Shown here: piece by piece, positions 50,651 through 52,015 of the stretch
Layout: every line of letters begins with the position of its first letter
Numbering within the stretch: position 1 is the stretch's first letter
Assembly: GCA_020832545.1 (NCBI GenBank)
Contig: JAFIEK010000028.1
Span: 1-52,015 of the forward strand
From: Pararhodobacter sp.
GTDB taxonomy: Bacteria > Pseudomonadota > Alphaproteobacteria > Rhodobacterales > Rhodobacteraceae
Direction: 5' to 3'
DNA: 52,015 bases
Made by a program: the position numbers and the translations under genes
The notes under the pieces: model-generated
Told to the model about the DNA's origin: nothing
Databases searched by the model: none
What the model saw: only the letters and a program-made list of their open reading frames with translations

Positions 50651-51877
50651 ATGTTCGAACTCGCCATCATCGGCGCCTGGGCCGAATTTGCGCTGCGCTG
50701 GCTGCATGTGATCACCGCGATTGCCTGGATCGGCTCCAGCTTCTATTTCATCGCGCTTGATCTGGGACTGCGAAAGGCCGCCAATCTGCCTGAGGGCGCG
50801 CATGGCGAGGAATGGCAGGTTCATGGCGGCGGCTTCTACCACATCCGCAAGTATCTGGTGGCCCCCGCGCATATGCCCGAGCATCTGACATGGTTCAAAT
50901 GGGAAAGCTACGCCACATGGCTGTCGGGCTTCGCGCTGATGGCGGTGATCTACTATCTGGGCGCCGAATTCTACCTGATCGACCCCAACGTGATGGACCT
51001 GTCGATCTGGCAGGCCATTGCCATCTCATCCGGCTCACTGGTCGTCGGCTGGTTCGCCTATGACCAGATCTGCAAATCGCGCTTTGGCGATGACAACACG
51101 CGGCTGATGATTGCTCTGTACATCATTTTGGTCGGCATCAGTTGGTTCTACACTCAGGTCTTCACCGGCCGCGCGGCGCTGCTACATCTGGGGGCCTTCA
51201 CGGCCACCATCATGTCGGCCAATGTCTTCGCGATCATCATTCCCAACCAGAAGATCGTGGTGGCCGACCTGATCGCGGGCCGCAAGCCGGACCCCAAGTA
51301 TGGCAAGATCGCCAAGCAACGCTCAACGCATAACAACTACCTGACACTGCCGGTCATCTTTCTGATGCTGTCCAACCACTACCCGCTCGCCTTCGCCAGC
51401 GAATACAACTGGCTGATCGCCGCGCTGGTGTTTTTGATGGGCGTCACCATCCGCCACTGGTTCAACAGCCATCATGCCCGCACCGGTAACCCGCACTGGA
51501 CATGGGCGCTGACCGCGCTGATTTTCATTGCTATCATGTGGCTTTCCATCGCCCCGATGCGCCAAAGCCAGGATGACCTCTCCTCTCTGCCCCCGGCTTT
51601 CGCCCGCTACGCTCAAGCCCCCCAGTTCGACGCGGTGCACAGCATTGTCATGGGCCGCTGCTCGATGTGCCATGCCGACCAACCCCTCTGGCCCGGCCTC
51701 CTCTGGGCCCCCAAGGGCGTTGTGCTGGAAACCGAGGCCCAGATCGCCCGCGCCGCCCGCACCATCTACCTGCAATCGGGCGTCAGCCACGCCATGCCCC
51801 CGGCCAATCTCGCATGGATGGAAGAAGATGAGCGCGCCCTGATCCGCGACTGGTATCGCAGCGCAAACGGCTCCTGA
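50651..51877 (+). CDS. puuD: Membrane urate hydroxylase with C-terminal cytochrome c domain
   Basis: 408 residues. About eight transmembrane helices, beginning with WAEFALRWLHVITAIAWIGS, make up the PuuD (DUF989) domain (to about 310). A c-type cytochrome domain follows with heme motif Cys337-Ser-Met-Cys340-His341 and a downstream methionine-bearing HAMPPANL. This protein oxidises urate to 5-hydroxyisourate and passes electrons to the respiratory chain rather than to O2 with H2O2 formation as uricase does; that is established for the family. GGAGAG precedes ATG 50651 by about 8 bases. Divergent from lysR; its product feeds UraH. Confidence 0.95.
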   Translation: MFELAIIGAWAEFALRWLHVITAIAWIGSSFYFIALDLGLRKAANLPEGAHGEEWQVHGGGFYHIRKYLVAPAHMPEHLTWFKWESYATWLSGFALMAVIYYLGAEFYLIDPNVMDLSIWQAIAISSGSLVVGWFAYDQICKSRFGDDNTRLMIALYIILVGISWFYTQVFTGRAALLHLGAFTATIMSANVFAIIIPNQKIVVADLIAGRKPDPKYGKIAKQRSTHNNYLTLPVIFLMLSNHYPLAFASEYNWLIAALVFLMGVTIRHWFNSHHARTGNPHWTWALTALIFIAIMWLSIAPMRQSQDDLSSLPPAFARYAQAPQFDAVHSIVMGRCSMCHADQPLWPGLLWAPKGVVLETEAQIARAARTIYLQSGVSHAMPPANLAWMEEDERALIRDWYRSANGS

Positions 51878-51888
51878 CCCATTCACGT

Positions 51889-51962
51889 GTTCAGAAATAT
51901 CCTCGGGGGGAGCGCGGCACGCGCGTGGGGGGCAGACAGCCCCCCCTCCCGCCGCAGGCGGG
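51889..51962 (+). repeat. Intergenic hairpin repeat, copy F
   Basis: TTCAGAAATATCCTCGGGGGGA as in copy E, then GCGCG-GCA-CGCGC (51912-51924), GGGGGGC-AGACA-GCCCCCC (51927-51945) and CCCGCC-GCA-GGCGGG (51948-51962). It begins just after the puuD stop codon, suggesting a transcript end. Confidence 0.8.
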
Positions 51963-51975
51963 AAAAAACAGTGGT

Positions 51976-52012
<37 letters not shown>

Positions 52013-52015
52013 CGG

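Overview
The window is a 52 kb, GC-rich, densely coding stretch of chromosome from an alphaproteobacterium, most likely of the Rhodobacterales (Roseobacter/Paracoccaceae group). The signs are a class II AroA, a plant-type glutamate-cysteine ligase, paired hflK/hflC, a RpoH sigma factor with the RpoH box, an fdxA/S4/SUV3-like helicase/carD neighbourhood, a DUF6476-type protein beside rluD, and GC-rich intergenic hairpin repeats of a kind I associate with this order. I cannot name a genus. I saw no tRNA, rRNA, CRISPR array, phage or transposase.

Layout. 0.2-5.4 kb (minus): pheT, a small coiled-coil membrane protein and a large OmpA-family protein. 5.4-9.7 kb: ubiA (minus) head to head with rsmE, a GNAT, a membrane protein and gshA (plus). 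9.7-17.3 kb (minus): a small exported protein, plsY, a pyrC-like gene lacking the dihydroorotase metal ligands, a PH-domain protein, hflC-hflK with a clear terminator, gor and rpiA. 17.4-20.1 kb (plus): a serine hydrolase, a DUF2237 protein and a class I ppk2. 20.1-27.3 kb (minus): trpB-GNAT-trpF-lapA-ihfB, then rpsA-cmk-aroA. 27.3-28.5 kb: a divergent Lrp regulator/LysE exporter pair. 28.6-33.9 kb: rpoH, rluD (its start codon overlaps that of a divergent DUF6476 gene), yebC, carD, fdxA and an S4 protein. 33.9-37.7 kb: an SUV3-like helicase with long repetitive tails, and a TPR protein. 37.8-44.9 kb: an SCP2 protein, a lysophospholipase-like hydrolase, valS with an odd low-GC insert, ridA, an SGNH-like protein and a nitroreductase.

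44.9-51.9 kb is a urate/ureide degradation cluster. PuuD (membrane urate hydroxylase with a C-terminal cytochrome c) makes 5-hydroxyisourate, UraH hydrolyses it, and a fused PuuE-UraD protein supplies OHCU decarboxylase and allantoinase. AllE and AllA then turn ureidoglycine into glyoxylate and urea. The step from allantoate to ureidoglycine is not encoded here. A glycosyltransferase sits inside the cluster. A LysR regulator lies divergent to puuD, and the same TTTTCA-N9-TGAAAG palindrome occurs in both divergent promoter regions of the cluster, so it is the best candidate operator in the window.

The most notable non-coding signal is a dispersed family of GC-rich multi-hairpin repeats (six copies seen). 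Their stems differ by compensatory changes, and two copies face each other around a 31-bp inverted repeat downstream of valS. The window begins and ends near long homopolymeric C/G runs, which look like contig ends.
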